A stretch of 64,000 nucleotides of DNA from Bisbaumannia salifodinae (lineage in GTDB: Bacteria > Pseudomonadota > Gammaproteobacteria > Pseudomonadales > Halomonadaceae): the NCBI RefSeq assembly GCF_039522585.1, contig NZ_BAAADR010000022.1, one strand, 5' to 3'. Below, in pieces: positions 44,498-53,387 of this stretch. A model generated the notes under the pieces. The model had not been told where the DNA came from and made no database searches. It worked only from the letters and a program-made list of their open reading frames with translations. Position 1 is the stretch's first letter; every line of letters begins with the position of its first letter. Both the position numbers and the translations under genes were made by a program.

Positions 44498-45652
44498 TCA
44501 GAAGACGTACTTGAGGCGCAGCCGTACCCCATAACGATCGGCGTCACTCAGGTCTTCACCGGAGTCGTGGTCGATGATGCTGTAGAAGGCCCCCAGGTAG
44601 GTCCGGAAGTCCTCGATGCCCAGTACGTCGTCGAAGCGATACGAGGTGTAGAGGGTATCCGAGGTGTAGCTCCCCGGCAGGGTGACGGTGTCCGGGTCGG
44701 CGTCGGGGTTGACCTCATCGATCGTGTTATCGGCATGGATGTAGCCGAGACCGATGCGGTGCCAGAGCGCATTCACGCCGACGGTGGCATTGTGCTCTTC
44801 GTGGGCATCCAGGTAGGCCAGGTTGAGGTTGATCGACCAGTCGCCGGCGGCATAGGAGAGGCGAGTGCCGTAGCCGGTCCGGTCGCCGATATCCTCGCCA
44901 CGCTCGTCGACCACGGCGTCGCTGACCACATTGGTCTCGGCGCCGACGGCCAGGGTCCAGGGCCCCGGAGCCCAGGCCACCACCGGGCGCAGGATCGCCG
45001 AGTTCTTGGTGTCGTCGTCGATCGTGAAGCCGTGGTAGGTCGCGGTATCGAAGAGGTCGCGCCGGTCACCGAACAGGGTGCCCAGTTCGGCGTAGAGGTC
45101 GCCGAACTGCTGGCTGATCAGTACCTGACCCGCGCTGGCCCCGCGGCCACGACCCTCCTTGGCCTGGTAGATGTAGCCGCTGCCGTCGCGATACAGGTCG
45201 TTGGCGGTATCGCCATTGTGTTCGACGAACACGTCCTGGCCCAGCGGGAAGAGGTCATAGCCCTCGAAGCGGCCGACCTTGACCTCGCCGCCCCGGTCGT
45301 TGCCGATGGCCAGCCAGGCATCGTCGACCCCGACGCCACCGTCGGTGCCCAGCAGCGGCTGGGCCTTGAAGCGCGCATAGTGCCCCGATGCCGCCCGGCG
45401 CTCGCCGGCGACCTCCAGGAGGATCCGGCCGGTCTGGCTGTATTCGTCCCGGGTCTCGATCTCCTCGGCGGAGAAGATCGACCCCCTGGAAGCCTCCTGG
45501 CTGTTGTGGGCATTGATGTCGAGTTCGACATCCCCGGCGAAGGACAGCGAGCCGCTCTCGCCCTCGTAGGTCATGCCCGCCATGGCGGGGGTGGCCAGGC
45601 TCAGGGCGATGGCGGCGGTCAGCGGAGCCGGCGAAAAGATCGATGATTGCAT
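44498..45652 (-). CDS. Outer-membrane carbohydrate porin
   Basis: A 384-residue beta-barrel protein. A signal peptide (residues 1-25, cleaved after ATPAMA) is followed by alternating amphipathic strands rich in aromatic and acidic residues, and the C-terminus ends in RLKYVF with the terminal Phe needed for barrel assembly. It lies downstream of the GH32 gene in the same operon and probably admits sucrose or a related sugar. AAGGAT precedes ATG 45652. No operator is seen directly upstream, so it is likely transcribed from the GH32 promoter. Confidence 0.85.
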   Translation of the reverse strand: MQSSIFSPAPLTAAIALSLATPAMAGMTYEGESGSLSFAGDVELDINAHNSQEASRGSIFSAEEIETRDEYSQTGRILLEVAGERRAASGHYARFKAQPLLGTDGGVGVDDAWLAIGNDRGGEVKVGRFEGYDLFPLGQDVFVEHNGDTANDLYRDGSGYIYQAKEGRGRGASAGQVLISQQFGDLYAELGTLFGDRRDLFDTATYHGFTIDDDTKNSAILRPVVAWAPGPWTLAVGAETNVVSDAVVDERGEDIGDRTGYGTRLSYAAGDWSINLNLAYLDAHEEHNATVGVNALWHRIGLGYIHADNTIDEVNPDADPDTVTLPGSYTSDTLYTSYRFDDVLGIEDFRTYLGAFYSIIDHDSGEDLSDADRYGVRLRLKYVF

Positions 45653-45726
45653 GAGTTATCCTTGTTGATGAGGAGGGTATGACACCGCGGGCCGGGCCCG
45701 CGGAGGAATCCGCGACGCCGTCGCGA

Positions 45727-47220
45727 CTAGGTGTCCAGGCGGCGATAGCGGCAGTCCATGACGCGGCAGGCACCGGCCTCGACGCGCAGCATCACCGGCC
45801 GGTGGGCAGGATCGACGAAGCTGAGGTGGGTCAGCGACAGTCGGCCGCCGTCGAACAGCAGTTCCAGGGAGCCACCGTCCACCAGCCATTCCAGCTCGAC
45901 GCGCGAACCGGCCAGGCGCCCGACCCGCTGGTCATGGGGAAAATGGCTATCGAACTCGGCCACCCCGTTCTCGCCCGCACGACGGTGACTGATCCGCACC
46001 CCCTCGCCGTCCCGCGCCAGCCGAAGGGTCTGGTGGTCGCCCTGTTGCAGGTCCAGTGCAATGACGGCATCCGGCGCCAGCTCGAGCACGAGGCGGCCAT
46101 GGGCCACCCGGGCGCCGGCCGCCACCAGGGTGTGACGCCCGGCCGTGAGCTCGGCGGGAGCCAGGGCAGGGTCCGACGCCCCGGCCCGGGCCTGCCACTC
46201 CTGGGCGAAGGCCTGGCGCAGCCGCACGCCTTCGGGAGTAGCGGTGAGTCCGAGCTCGCGGGGAAAACTCATGGCGCCGCGCCAGCCCGCCTCGGGGATC
46301 TGGTTGGCGTAGAGCCAGTTGTTGAGCCAGGCGATGGCCAGGCGCCGGCCGTCCTCGGCGGGCACGTCCGCCCAGCTCTGCACGGCGTAGAAGTCGCGCC
46401 CCTCGTCCATCAGCCGCGCCGTCTCGGCCGGGTGGTCGTTGTGGAAGCGCTGGCCGTCGAAGTGGCCGACGAAGTACTGGGTGAAGGAGCCGAAGGCCTC
46501 CTGCTCGCCGGCCCCCACCCCCACCACCAGCACCCAGCGGGTCGCGGGCTCGCCCGGGGCGGCGCCCTCCACGGGCAGTTCGAAGAGATCGGGACACTCC
46601 CAGGGGCCGTCGGTATGGGCGCCCTGCCCCGCGCCGAACTCGCTGGCCAGGCGCCAGTCGCGCAGGTTCTCGGAGACGTGGAACTGGATCGTCTGGCCAC
46701 AGGCGAGCGCCATCACCCAGCGCCGGCTGGGCTCATGCCAGATCACCTTGGGGTCGCGGAAGTCCTTGAAGCCGGGGCTGGCGATCAGGGGGTTGCCCGC
46801 ATACTTCTGCCAGCTGCGCCCGCGGTCGCGGCTATAGGCCAGGCACTGCTCCTGGACATAATCCGAAGGGTCGTCGTCCGCCTCGCGATGCACGGTATAG
46901 AAGGCCAGCAGCCCCGGCTTGCCATCGAACAGGCCGCTGGTGTCGTGGCGGTCGACGATGGCGCTGCCGGAGAAGCAGGCGCCCTGCTCGTCCGGGGCCA
47001 GGGCCGGCGGCAGGTGCTCCCATTGCACCAGGTCGCGGCTCACCGCATGGCCCCAGTGCATGGGGCCCCAGACCCGGTCATGGGGATGGTACTGGTAGAA
47101 GAGGTGATACTCGCCGTCGAAGTAGACGAGGCCGTTGGGGTCGTTCATCCAGCCCCGGGGCGGGGTGAAGTGCAGAACCGGTCGCTGGGCCAGCAGGGGC
47201 TCGGCAATCGTGGCGGTCAT
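45727..47220 (-). CDS. GH32 beta-fructofuranosidase (sucrase / levanase-type)
   Basis: Hydrolyses terminal beta-fructofuranosyl bonds, most likely sucrose. The GH32 nucleophile is in GWMNDPNGLVYF (about residue 25), the transition-state Asp in DFRDPKVIW and the acid/base Glu in WECPDLFELP. A beta-sandwich follows from about residue 345. 497 residues, no signal peptide, so it should act in the cytoplasm after uptake by the ABC system. ATG 47220 has AAGGAC seven bases upstream. A LacI-type operator lies 120 bases upstream. Confidence 0.93.
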   Translation of the reverse strand: MTATIAEPLLAQRPVLHFTPPRGWMNDPNGLVYFDGEYHLFYQYHPHDRVWGPMHWGHAVSRDLVQWEHLPPALAPDEQGACFSGSAIVDRHDTSGLFDGKPGLLAFYTVHREADDDPSDYVQEQCLAYSRDRGRSWQKYAGNPLIASPGFKDFRDPKVIWHEPSRRWVMALACGQTIQFHVSENLRDWRLASEFGAGQGAHTDGPWECPDLFELPVEGAAPGEPATRWVLVVGVGAGEQEAFGSFTQYFVGHFDGQRFHNDHPAETARLMDEGRDFYAVQSWADVPAEDGRRLAIAWLNNWLYANQIPEAGWRGAMSFPRELGLTATPEGVRLRQAFAQEWQARAGASDPALAPAELTAGRHTLVAAGARVAHGRLVLELAPDAVIALDLQQGDHQTLRLARDGEGVRISHRRAGENGVAEFDSHFPHDQRVGRLAGSRVELEWLVDGGSLELLFDGGRLSLTHLSFVDPAHRPVMLRVEAGACRVMDCRYRRLDT

Positions 47221-47298
47221 GGTCCGTCCTTTTGTCACTAAGGGAGATGGGCCCCCGGCCATACGGGCCGGGAGGCGTGGGGGCGACGCCGGCGGAAG

Positions 47299-47340
47299 CG
47301 ATCGACAAAAGCGATCGAAAAAGCGATCGAAAAAGCGATA
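47299..47340 (-). repeat. Four tandem GCGATCG-type repeats in the GH32 leader
   Basis: GCGATCGACAAAA, GCGATCGAAAAA, GCGATCGAAAAA and GCGATA follow one another with a period of 12-13 bases and abut the operator at 47341. In the transcript they lie between the operator and the GH32 ribosome site. Confidence 0.8.
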
Positions 47341-47352
47341 GACAACGTTGTC
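47341..47352. promoter_or_regulatory. LacI-family operator upstream of GH32 gene
   Basis: Perfect palindrome GACAACGTTGTC. The identical word occurs at 51929 and 53307, with variants before the lacI gene, linking this gene to the same regulon. Confidence 0.75.
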
Positions 47353-47391
47353 ATTCATCCGCGGAAGCCGCCCCAGGGTCTTGAGCCGTGA

Positions 47392-48531
47392 TCAGGCGCC
47401 GGCGGCCAGCCCCTGGCCCGCGGCCTTGAGCGCCTCGGGGCGCTTGCGCGGGCCGATACTGCGCCCGGTGGCGTCGAACAGGTGGCAGAAGCCGTGGGCG
47501 AAGCTGACCCGTCGCCCGCTGCCGGGCCGGATATCGCTGAGGCCACCCACCTGCAGGGTCAGGGGCTCGCCCCCGGCATGACGGCCATAGACGAAGGTGC
47601 TGCCGCCCAGGTGCTCCACCACCTCCACCTCGATGGCCAGGCCGATCTCGTCACCGTCGTCCTCGCGGATATGCTCGGGGCGGATACCCAGACGCAGGAC
47701 GTCACCGGGGGCCACCCCGGCGGTGTCCGCCTCCAGCTCCGCGTGCTCACCGCCCGGCAGCTCCAGGGTCAAGCGGCCCTCGGCGACGTCCCGCACCCGG
47801 GTGTCGAAGAAGTTCATGCGCGGCGAGCCGATGAAGCCGGCCACGAAGTCGTTGACCGGATTGAGGTAGAGCTCCAGGGGACTGCCCACCTGCTCGATGC
47901 GCCCATCGCGCAACACCACGATCTTGTCGGCCATGGTCATCGCCTCGACCTGGTCGTGGGTGACGTAGACCATGGTGTTGCCCAGGGAGGCATGGAGCTT
48001 GGCGATCTCCACGCGCATCTGCACGCGCAGCTCCGCGTCCAGGTTGGAGAGTGGTTCGTCGAACAGGAAGACCTTGGGATTGCGCACGATGGTGCGACCG
48101 ATCGCCACCCGCTGGCGCTGACCGCCGGAGAGTGCCTTGGGGCGTCGCTCCAGCAGCGGCCCCAGCTTGAGGATGGCGGCGGCCTCCTCGACGCGCCGGT
48201 CGATCTCGACCTTGTCGAACTTGGCCATGCGCAGCCCGAAGCCCATGTTCTCGCGCACCGTCATATGCGGGTAGAGCGCATAGGACTGGAAGACCATGGC
48301 CACGCCGCGCTGGGCCGCCGGCAGGTGGGCGACGCTCTCGCCATCGATGCGGATGTCGCCCTCGCTGATCTCCTCCAGCCCGGCGATCAGCCGCAGCAGG
48401 GTCGACTTGCCGCACCCCGAGGGGCCGACGAAGACCACGAATTCGCCATGGGTGATCTCCAGGTCGACGCCGTGAATGGTCTGTACCTCGCCGAAGCGCT
48501 TGACGACTTGCTTGAGTTGTAGATCTGCCAT
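47392..48531 (-). CDS. ABC transporter ATP-binding protein (MalK/UgpC-type sugar importer)
   Basis: Energises the sugar importer. Walker A VGPSGCGKST (about 36), Q-loop FQSYALYPHM, signature LSGGQRQRVAIGRTI, Walker B FLFDEPLSNLDA and H-loop VTHDQVEAM; a C-terminal regulatory OB/TOBE region from about 235 is typical of MalK-type subunits. 379 residues. It follows the two permease genes and is 172 bases before the GH32 start. AglK/ThuK-type function (sucrose, trehalose, alpha-glucosides) is inferred from the neighbours. Confidence 0.95.
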   Translation of the reverse strand: MADLQLKQVVKRFGEVQTIHGVDLEITHGEFVVFVGPSGCGKSTLLRLIAGLEEISEGDIRIDGESVAHLPAAQRGVAMVFQSYALYPHMTVRENMGFGLRMAKFDKVEIDRRVEEAAAILKLGPLLERRPKALSGGQRQRVAIGRTIVRNPKVFLFDEPLSNLDAELRVQMRVEIAKLHASLGNTMVYVTHDQVEAMTMADKIVVLRDGRIEQVGSPLELYLNPVNDFVAGFIGSPRMNFFDTRVRDVAEGRLTLELPGGEHAELEADTAGVAPGDVLRLGIRPEHIREDDGDEIGLAIEVEVVEHLGGSTFVYGRHAGGEPLTLQVGGLSDIRPGSGRRVSFAHGFCHLFDATGRSIGPRKRPEALKAAGQGLAAGA

Positions 48532-48596
48532 CGTGTTTCTCCTGCTGCCGCAGGGTCGTTCACCCTACGGCTGTCGTAATGGGAGGCTGCTCGCAA

Positions 48597-49475
48597 TCAG
48601 CCCTTGATGCCGGCGCCCGCCAGGCTGCGCACGAAGCGCTTCTGGAAGATCATGAAGACCACCAGCACCGGCAGGGTGATAAAGGAGGCATAGGCGAGGA
48701 TCTCGCCCCACTCGGTCTCGCGACCGAAGAAGATCTGGATGCCCGGCATCACCGGGCGCACCGCCTCGCTCTGGACCGCCATGATCGGCCACAGGTACTG
48801 GTTCCACATCACCATGAAGTGGAGGATCGCCACGGTGGCGAACACCGGCCCTGACATGGGCACGATGATATGGCGGTAGATCTGGAAGGGGCTGGCGCCG
48901 TCCAGCTTGGCCGCCTCGTCGAAGTCCTTGGGGATGTCGCGGAAGAACTGGTAGAAGAGGAAGATGAAGAAGGCGTTGGCCACGAAGGGCAGCATCTGCA
49001 CGTGCCGGGTATTCATCCAGGATCCCTCGATCACCAGCCTGCCCTCTTCCCAGCCCAGGGTGGGCAGCTTGGAGACCAGCAGCAGCATCGGCACCACCAC
49101 CGCCTCCAGCGGGATGATCATCAACGCGATCACCGCCGAGAGGATCAGCTTCTGGCCGCGCCATTCCAGCCGCGACAGCGAATAGGCCAGCAGGCTGTTG
49201 ACGAACAGCCCCATGATCACGGTGCCGCCGGTGATCAGCAGGGAGTTGAGGAAGTAGTAGCCGATCCGGCTCTTCTCGAAGACCCCGCGGTAGTTGTCCA
49301 GGGTCAGTTCACCCACCGGCAGGATCGCCCGCAGCGAGTAGAGGTCGGTGAAGATCGCCGACTCCGGCTTGAAGGAGGAGACGATCATGAACAGCAGCGG
49401 GAACAGGAACAGGTAGCCCAGGCCCGCCAGTACCAGATACCACGCCAGGGTCTTGAGTCGCTTGTTGGCAGTCAT
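48597..49475 (-). CDS. Sugar ABC transporter permease (MalG/AglG-type)
   Basis: An inner-membrane subunit with six predicted helices in 292 residues. The EAA loop is EAAKLDGASPFQIYRHIIVP (about residue 190), which docks the ATPase. The long periplasmic loop after helix 1 resembles AglG-type alpha-glucoside permeases. One base separates it from the preceding permease gene, so they form a heterodimer. Confidence 0.94.
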   Translation of the reverse strand: MTANKRLKTLAWYLVLAGLGYLFLFPLLFMIVSSFKPESAIFTDLYSLRAILPVGELTLDNYRGVFEKSRIGYYFLNSLLITGGTVIMGLFVNSLLAYSLSRLEWRGQKLILSAVIALMIIPLEAVVVPMLLLVSKLPTLGWEEGRLVIEGSWMNTRHVQMLPFVANAFFIFLFYQFFRDIPKDFDEAAKLDGASPFQIYRHIIVPMSGPVFATVAILHFMVMWNQYLWPIMAVQSEAVRPVMPGIQIFFGRETEWGEILAYASFITLPVLVVFMIFQKRFVRSLAGAGIKG

Positions 49476-49476
49476 G

Positions 49477-50625
49477 TCACTTCGCCTCCCGGGCGTCGAA
49501 GAATTTCTTCTGCAGCAGGGCGATCAGCAGGATCACCAGGAAGAACACCACGCTGACGGCCGAGCCATAGGCGATGTCCTGCTCGCGGAAGCCCTTGGCG
49601 ACGGCATGGAACATCACCGTGGAGGTGGACCCCTGGGGCCCACCGCCGGTCATCACGTCCACCTGGGTGAAGAGGCCGAAGGCCTGCACGGTGGTGCTGA
49701 GGATCACGAACACCAGGGTGTTGCGCAGCCCCGGCAGGGTGATGTTCCAGAACTGGCTCCAGCGCCCGGCGCCGTCGAGCTCCGCCGCCTCGTAGAGGTC
49801 CTGGGAGATGCCCTGCAACCCGGCCAGGAAGATCAGCATCTGCACCCCACAGGCCTGCCAGGCCGACATGATGACGATGGAGGGCATCGCCCAGTCGGGA
49901 TCGCCCAGCCAGTCGATGGGCCCCACCAGGCCGAAGGTCAGCGCCTGCAGGTAGTGATTGAGGACCCCCACGTCGCGGTGATAGAGGAAGGTCCAGACGA
50001 TCGACACCACCACGATGGAGGTCACCACCGGCGAGAAGAAGATCGCCCGGAAGACACTGATGCCGCGCAGCTGCCGGTTGATCAACAACGCCAGCCCCAG
50101 GGCCAGGCCGCACTGCAGCGGCACCACCAGCATCACGAACAGCAGGGTATTGAGGAACGACTGGATAAAGCGCGGGTCCTTGGCCAGCAGCACATAGCGC
50201 TTCTCCCCCCACTGCCAGCTCGTGAACTCCCGATACTCGCGGTAGGCCGGGTCGCCGCGCAGCAGCGTGCGCAGCGCCGGGAACTCCGGCTCGCCCTCGG
50301 CGGTACGCACCACCTCGCCCAGTTCGCTGCGCTCGGCCTCCTGGACCAGCCAGCTGACGCTCAGCAGGCGGTCGTAGTTGCGAAGGCCCACCCACTCCGC
50401 CTGGTTGGGCGAGAGCAGCCGCTGGTCGCTGAACGACAGCACCACCGCCATCAGGAACGGCAGCACCAGGAACATGAACAGCCCCAGCAACGCCGGAAAG
50501 CTCAGTAGATAGCCGAAGCGACGCTCGCGACGCCTGGCCTGGCGATAGGTGGTCACCTTAGCCTCTCCGGTGCCGGCCCCATCCGCCAGCCTCCGGGGCC
50601 TCGCCTCATCGATATTCGAGTGCAT
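49477..50625 (-). CDS. Sugar ABC transporter permease (MalF/AglF-type)
   Basis: Inner-membrane partner of the MalG-type permease, 382 residues. A basic N-terminus (residues 20-37) precedes the first helix; a periplasmic insertion of about 90 residues lies between helices 1 and 2. The EAA-type loop is YEAAELDGAGRWSQFWNITLP. GAGGAGGG lies seven bases before ATG 50625. Downstream of the binding-protein gene, separated by a small hairpin. Confidence 0.94.
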   Translation of the reverse strand: MHSNIDEARPRRLADGAGTGEAKVTTYRQARRRERRFGYLLSFPALLGLFMFLVLPFLMAVVLSFSDQRLLSPNQAEWVGLRNYDRLLSVSWLVQEAERSELGEVVRTAEGEPEFPALRTLLRGDPAYREYREFTSWQWGEKRYVLLAKDPRFIQSFLNTLLFVMLVVPLQCGLALGLALLINRQLRGISVFRAIFFSPVVTSIVVVSIVWTFLYHRDVGVLNHYLQALTFGLVGPIDWLGDPDWAMPSIVIMSAWQACGVQMLIFLAGLQGISQDLYEAAELDGAGRWSQFWNITLPGLRNTLVFVILSTTVQAFGLFTQVDVMTGGGPQGSTSTVMFHAVAKGFREQDIAYGSAVSVVFFLVILLIALLQKKFFDAREAK

Positions 50626-50651
50626 CGTGCGCCCTCCTCTCTTATGGGCCC

Positions 50652-50671
50652 CGGCGGTAGCTTATCCGCCG
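50652..50671 (-). terminator. Intercistronic hairpin between binding protein and permease genes
   Basis: CGGCGG and CCGCCG enclose an eight-base loop in the 57-base gap. Such stems often protect the upstream binding-protein message and lower permease expression; that role is inferred. Confidence 0.4.
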
Positions 50672-50682
50672 AGGCGAAGCCC

Positions 50683-51981
50683 TTATTCGTGGAAACCGTA
50701 GCCCCGGTTGTCGGCGATATCCCGCTCGATGGCGTCCACCGCCTCGTCCAGCGCCTCCTGCACGTCACGACCGTCGCGGATATCGCGTGCCGCCCGCTCG
50801 AAGGCGCTGGAAATGGTCGGATACCCCGGCGTCGCCGGGCGCAGCCGGGCATGGGCCTCGGCATAGTCGTAGAAGAAGCGCCAGCGTCCGCCCTCGCGGA
50901 AGTCCTCGGTGAGCGCGGCGGCCTGAGGATGGGAAGGAACCGTGATGCGCGCGCGGGCCGCCTCGGCGATTTCTGCCGGCTGGAGCATGAAGTCGACGAA
51001 GGCGGCGGCCCCCTCGGGGGCATCACACTGGGTGGAGATGCCCAGCTGCCAGGAGCCGCCCCCGATGGTGGTCCCGTGGCCGAAGTCCGGCACCGGCATC
51101 ACCACCAGGTCGTCGCCCCAGGCGTCCAGGTGGTTGCGCAGCTCCCAGCTGCCCACATAGTTGAGCGCTACCCGGCCCTGATCGAAGCCACGGTTGTCGC
51201 TGGGATTGCGATCCACGTAGCCCGCCTCGAAGAGCCCCTGGAAGAACTCGCCCCAGGCCAGGACCTCCTCACCGTTGAGCACGCCTTCGGCATACAGGTA
51301 GTTGCCGCGATCGATCTGGTCGCCACCGAAGCTGAGCAGCCAGGGCCCGAAGGCATAGGAGTACCACTCGTCCCCGGTCCAGCCGGCCTGGATGTCCAGC
51401 GGGTAGAGGAAGTCGCCGCCCTGCTTGAGGGCCTCCAGCGCCGCGAGGAACTCCGCCTGGCTCCAGGGGTGATCGAGGGTGGCGATACGGATGCCGTGCT
51501 CCTCCAGCACCGAGCGCCGCCCATAGAGCACCAGCACCTCTTCGTTCTGGCCCGCGGCATAGATCTCGCCACCATAGGTGGCCTTGGCGGTCTCCAGCAG
51601 CGGCGCCAGGGTCTCGGCAGGTACCAGGCCGTCCAGTGGACGCAGGAACTCGGACCAGGCGAAGTTGGGGGCCACCGGCTGGTCGATATACATCACGCAG
51701 GGCAGGTCGCCGGCCAGGGCCGCCGCCGTCATCGCCTCGGTATAGGAGCCGGCGGGCAGTCGACTCATCTCGACCCGCCAGCGCGGCTGCGACTGGTTGA
51801 AGCGATCGATGGCGGCTTGCTGGGACTCGATCTCGGCCTGGCTCGCCTCGGTGCGCCAGTATTCGATCCGCTGGGGATCGGCGTGGGCCGTCGCGGCGAC
51901 CATGGACAGGGCCACAGACATTCCGAGTGACAACGTTGTCATCGACATTCCGAAACGCCGTCCGGGAACAGATTTCTGCAT
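50683..51981 (-). CDS. Sugar ABC transporter substrate-binding protein (intact copy)
   Basis: A periplasmic sugar-binding protein of the extracellular solute-binding family 1 type, 432 residues. Signal peptide: basic MQKSVPGRRF, then a hydrophobic stretch ending ATAHA at about residue 34. The mature part has YIDQPVAPNFAW, QGGDFLYPLD and FGPWLLSFGGDQIDR. AAGGTG precedes ATG 51981. It is closely related to the interrupted copy just upstream. The LacI operator word lies within codons 14-18. Confidence 0.92.
   Translation of the reverse strand: MQKSVPGRRFGMSMTTLSLGMSVALSMVAATAHADPQRIEYWRTEASQAEIESQQAAIDRFNQSQPRWRVEMSRLPAGSYTEAMTAAALAGDLPCVMYIDQPVAPNFAWSEFLRPLDGLVPAETLAPLLETAKATYGGEIYAAGQNEEVLVLYGRRSVLEEHGIRIATLDHPWSQAEFLAALEALKQGGDFLYPLDIQAGWTGDEWYSYAFGPWLLSFGGDQIDRGNYLYAEGVLNGEEVLAWGEFFQGLFEAGYVDRNPSDNRGFDQGRVALNYVGSWELRNHLDAWGDDLVVMPVPDFGHGTTIGGGSWQLGISTQCDAPEGAAAFVDFMLQPAEIAEAARARITVPSHPQAAALTEDFREGGRWRFFYDYAEAHARLRPATPGYPTISSAFERAARDIRDGRDVQEALDEAVDAIERDIADNRGYGFHE
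51929..51940. promoter_or_regulatory. LacI-family operator inside the signal-peptide codons of the intact binding protein
   Basis: GACAACGTTGTC lies 41 bases inside the coding region and encodes part of MTTLS. Same word as upstream of the GH32 gene. Confidence 0.65.
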
Positions 51982-52043
51982 GGGTTTCACCTTGTTATCC
52001 AGAATGGTTGTTATCGTTGTACTGGCGACATGGGGCCGCGTCA

Positions 52044-52065
52044 CCGGCCGCGTTGACGCGGCCGG
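52044..52065 (-). terminator. Hairpin after the interrupted binding-protein gene
   Basis: Perfect ten-base arms CCGGCCGCGT/ACGCGGCCGG with a two-base centre, 11 bases past the stop. No U-run; acts perhaps as a partial terminator before the intact copy. Confidence 0.5.
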
Positions 52066-52075
52066 TCCGCAAGGG

Positions 52076-53359
52076 CTAGTCGTCCATGCCATAGCCGCGG
52101 TTATCGGCGATATTGCGCTCGATGGCGTCCACCGCCTCGTCCAGGGCGGCCTGGACATCGCCGCCGTCGCGGATGTCCCGCGCCGCGCGTTCGAAGACGC
52201 TGGAGATGATCGGGTAGGCCGGCGTCTCGGGACGCAACTGGGCATGGGCCTCGGAGTAGTCATAGAAGAAGCGCCACCGGCCGCCTTCCCGGTAGTGCTC
52301 GGTGAGCGCCGCCCCCGCCTCGGAGGCCGGGATCATGCCGGCGCCCTCGGACATGGCGGCGATCTCCTCGGGCTGCAGCAGGAACTCGAGGAACTCGGCC
52401 GCGCCCTCCGGCGCCCCGCAGGCGGTGGTGATCCCGGTATGCCAGGAGCCGCCGCCGATCACCGGCCCATGGCCGAAGTCCGGTACCGGCATCACCACCA
52501 GGTCGTCTTCCCATGCCTGCGGATAGGCCGAGGGTTCCAGGAAGCCATATTTCATGGCCACTCGCCCCTGAACGAAGCCCCGGTCATCGCTGGGGTTGCG
52601 ATCCACCAGGCCCTCTTCGAACAGCGACTGGAAGAACTCGCCCCAGGCCACGGCCGCCTCGCCATTGAGCACGCCCTCGGCCTCCAGGTAGCCGTCGCGA
52701 TCGATCTGGTCGCCGCCGAAGCTGACCAGCCAGGGACCGAAGGCGTAGGAGTACCATTCGCCGCTCCATCCCGCCTGCAGGTCCAGCGGATAGAGAAAGT
52801 CGCCTCCGGCCTTGAGGGTCTCCAGCGCATCGAGAAACTCCGCCTGGCTTCAGGGGGCGTCCAGGGTGGCGATGCGGATACCGTGTGCCTCGAGCACCGA
52901 GCGCCGCGACAGCAGCGAGAGCGCCACCTCGTACTGGCCCGCCGAATAGATGCGGCCGTCGTAGGTGCCCTTGGCGGTGGCGATCAGGCCATCCAGGGCC
53001 GCCTGATCCACCAGCCCGTCCAGGGGCCGCAGGAAGCCCGCCCAGGCGAAGTTGGGGGCCACCGGCTGGTCGATATAGAGTAGGCAAGGCAGGTCCCCGG
53101 CCACGGCGGCGGAGGTCACCGTCTCGGTGTAGGCCCCCTCGGGGATCATGCTCATCTCCACCCGCCAGCGCTCCTGAGAACGATTGAAGCGCTCCACCGC
53201 CGCCTGGCTCACCTCGATCTCGGCGATATTGCCGGTCTCGTGGCGCCACAGCTCGAGGGTCTGGGGGGATGCCAGGGCCAGGGGAGCTGCCAGGGCGGCC
53301 CCGATAGACAACGTTGTCATTTTGGTGATGGAGAACAGGGCGTGTCTCGTAACGATCAT
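52076..53359 (-). pseudogene. Paralogous sugar-binding protein interrupted by an in-frame TGA
   Basis: A tandem paralogue of the intact binding protein with the same signal-peptide design and the segments YIDQPVAPNFAW, AGGDFLYPLD and FGPWLVSFGGDQIDR. Codon 170 (52850-52852) is TGA where the intact copy has Trp in a LDHPWSQAEF context; the rest of the frame stays open in the same phase to the stop at 52076. A single TGG-to-TGA change explains it. It could be a pseudogene, a read-through gene or a sequence error. CGGAG precedes the start at 53359. Confidence 0.85.
53307..53318. promoter_or_regulatory. LacI-family operator inside the signal-peptide codons of the interrupted binding protein
   Basis: GACAACGTTGTC again encodes part of MTTLS, about 40 bases inside the reading frame, at the same relative place as in the intact copy. 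Confidence 0.65.
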
Positions 53360-53387
53360 GGTGCTAACTCCGGATTGGTATCGGTTG

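Noticed and set aside
52850..52852. Selenocysteine codon
   Set aside because: The paralogue has Trp, not Cys, at this place, and I see no SECIS-like stem directly after the TGA or sel genes.
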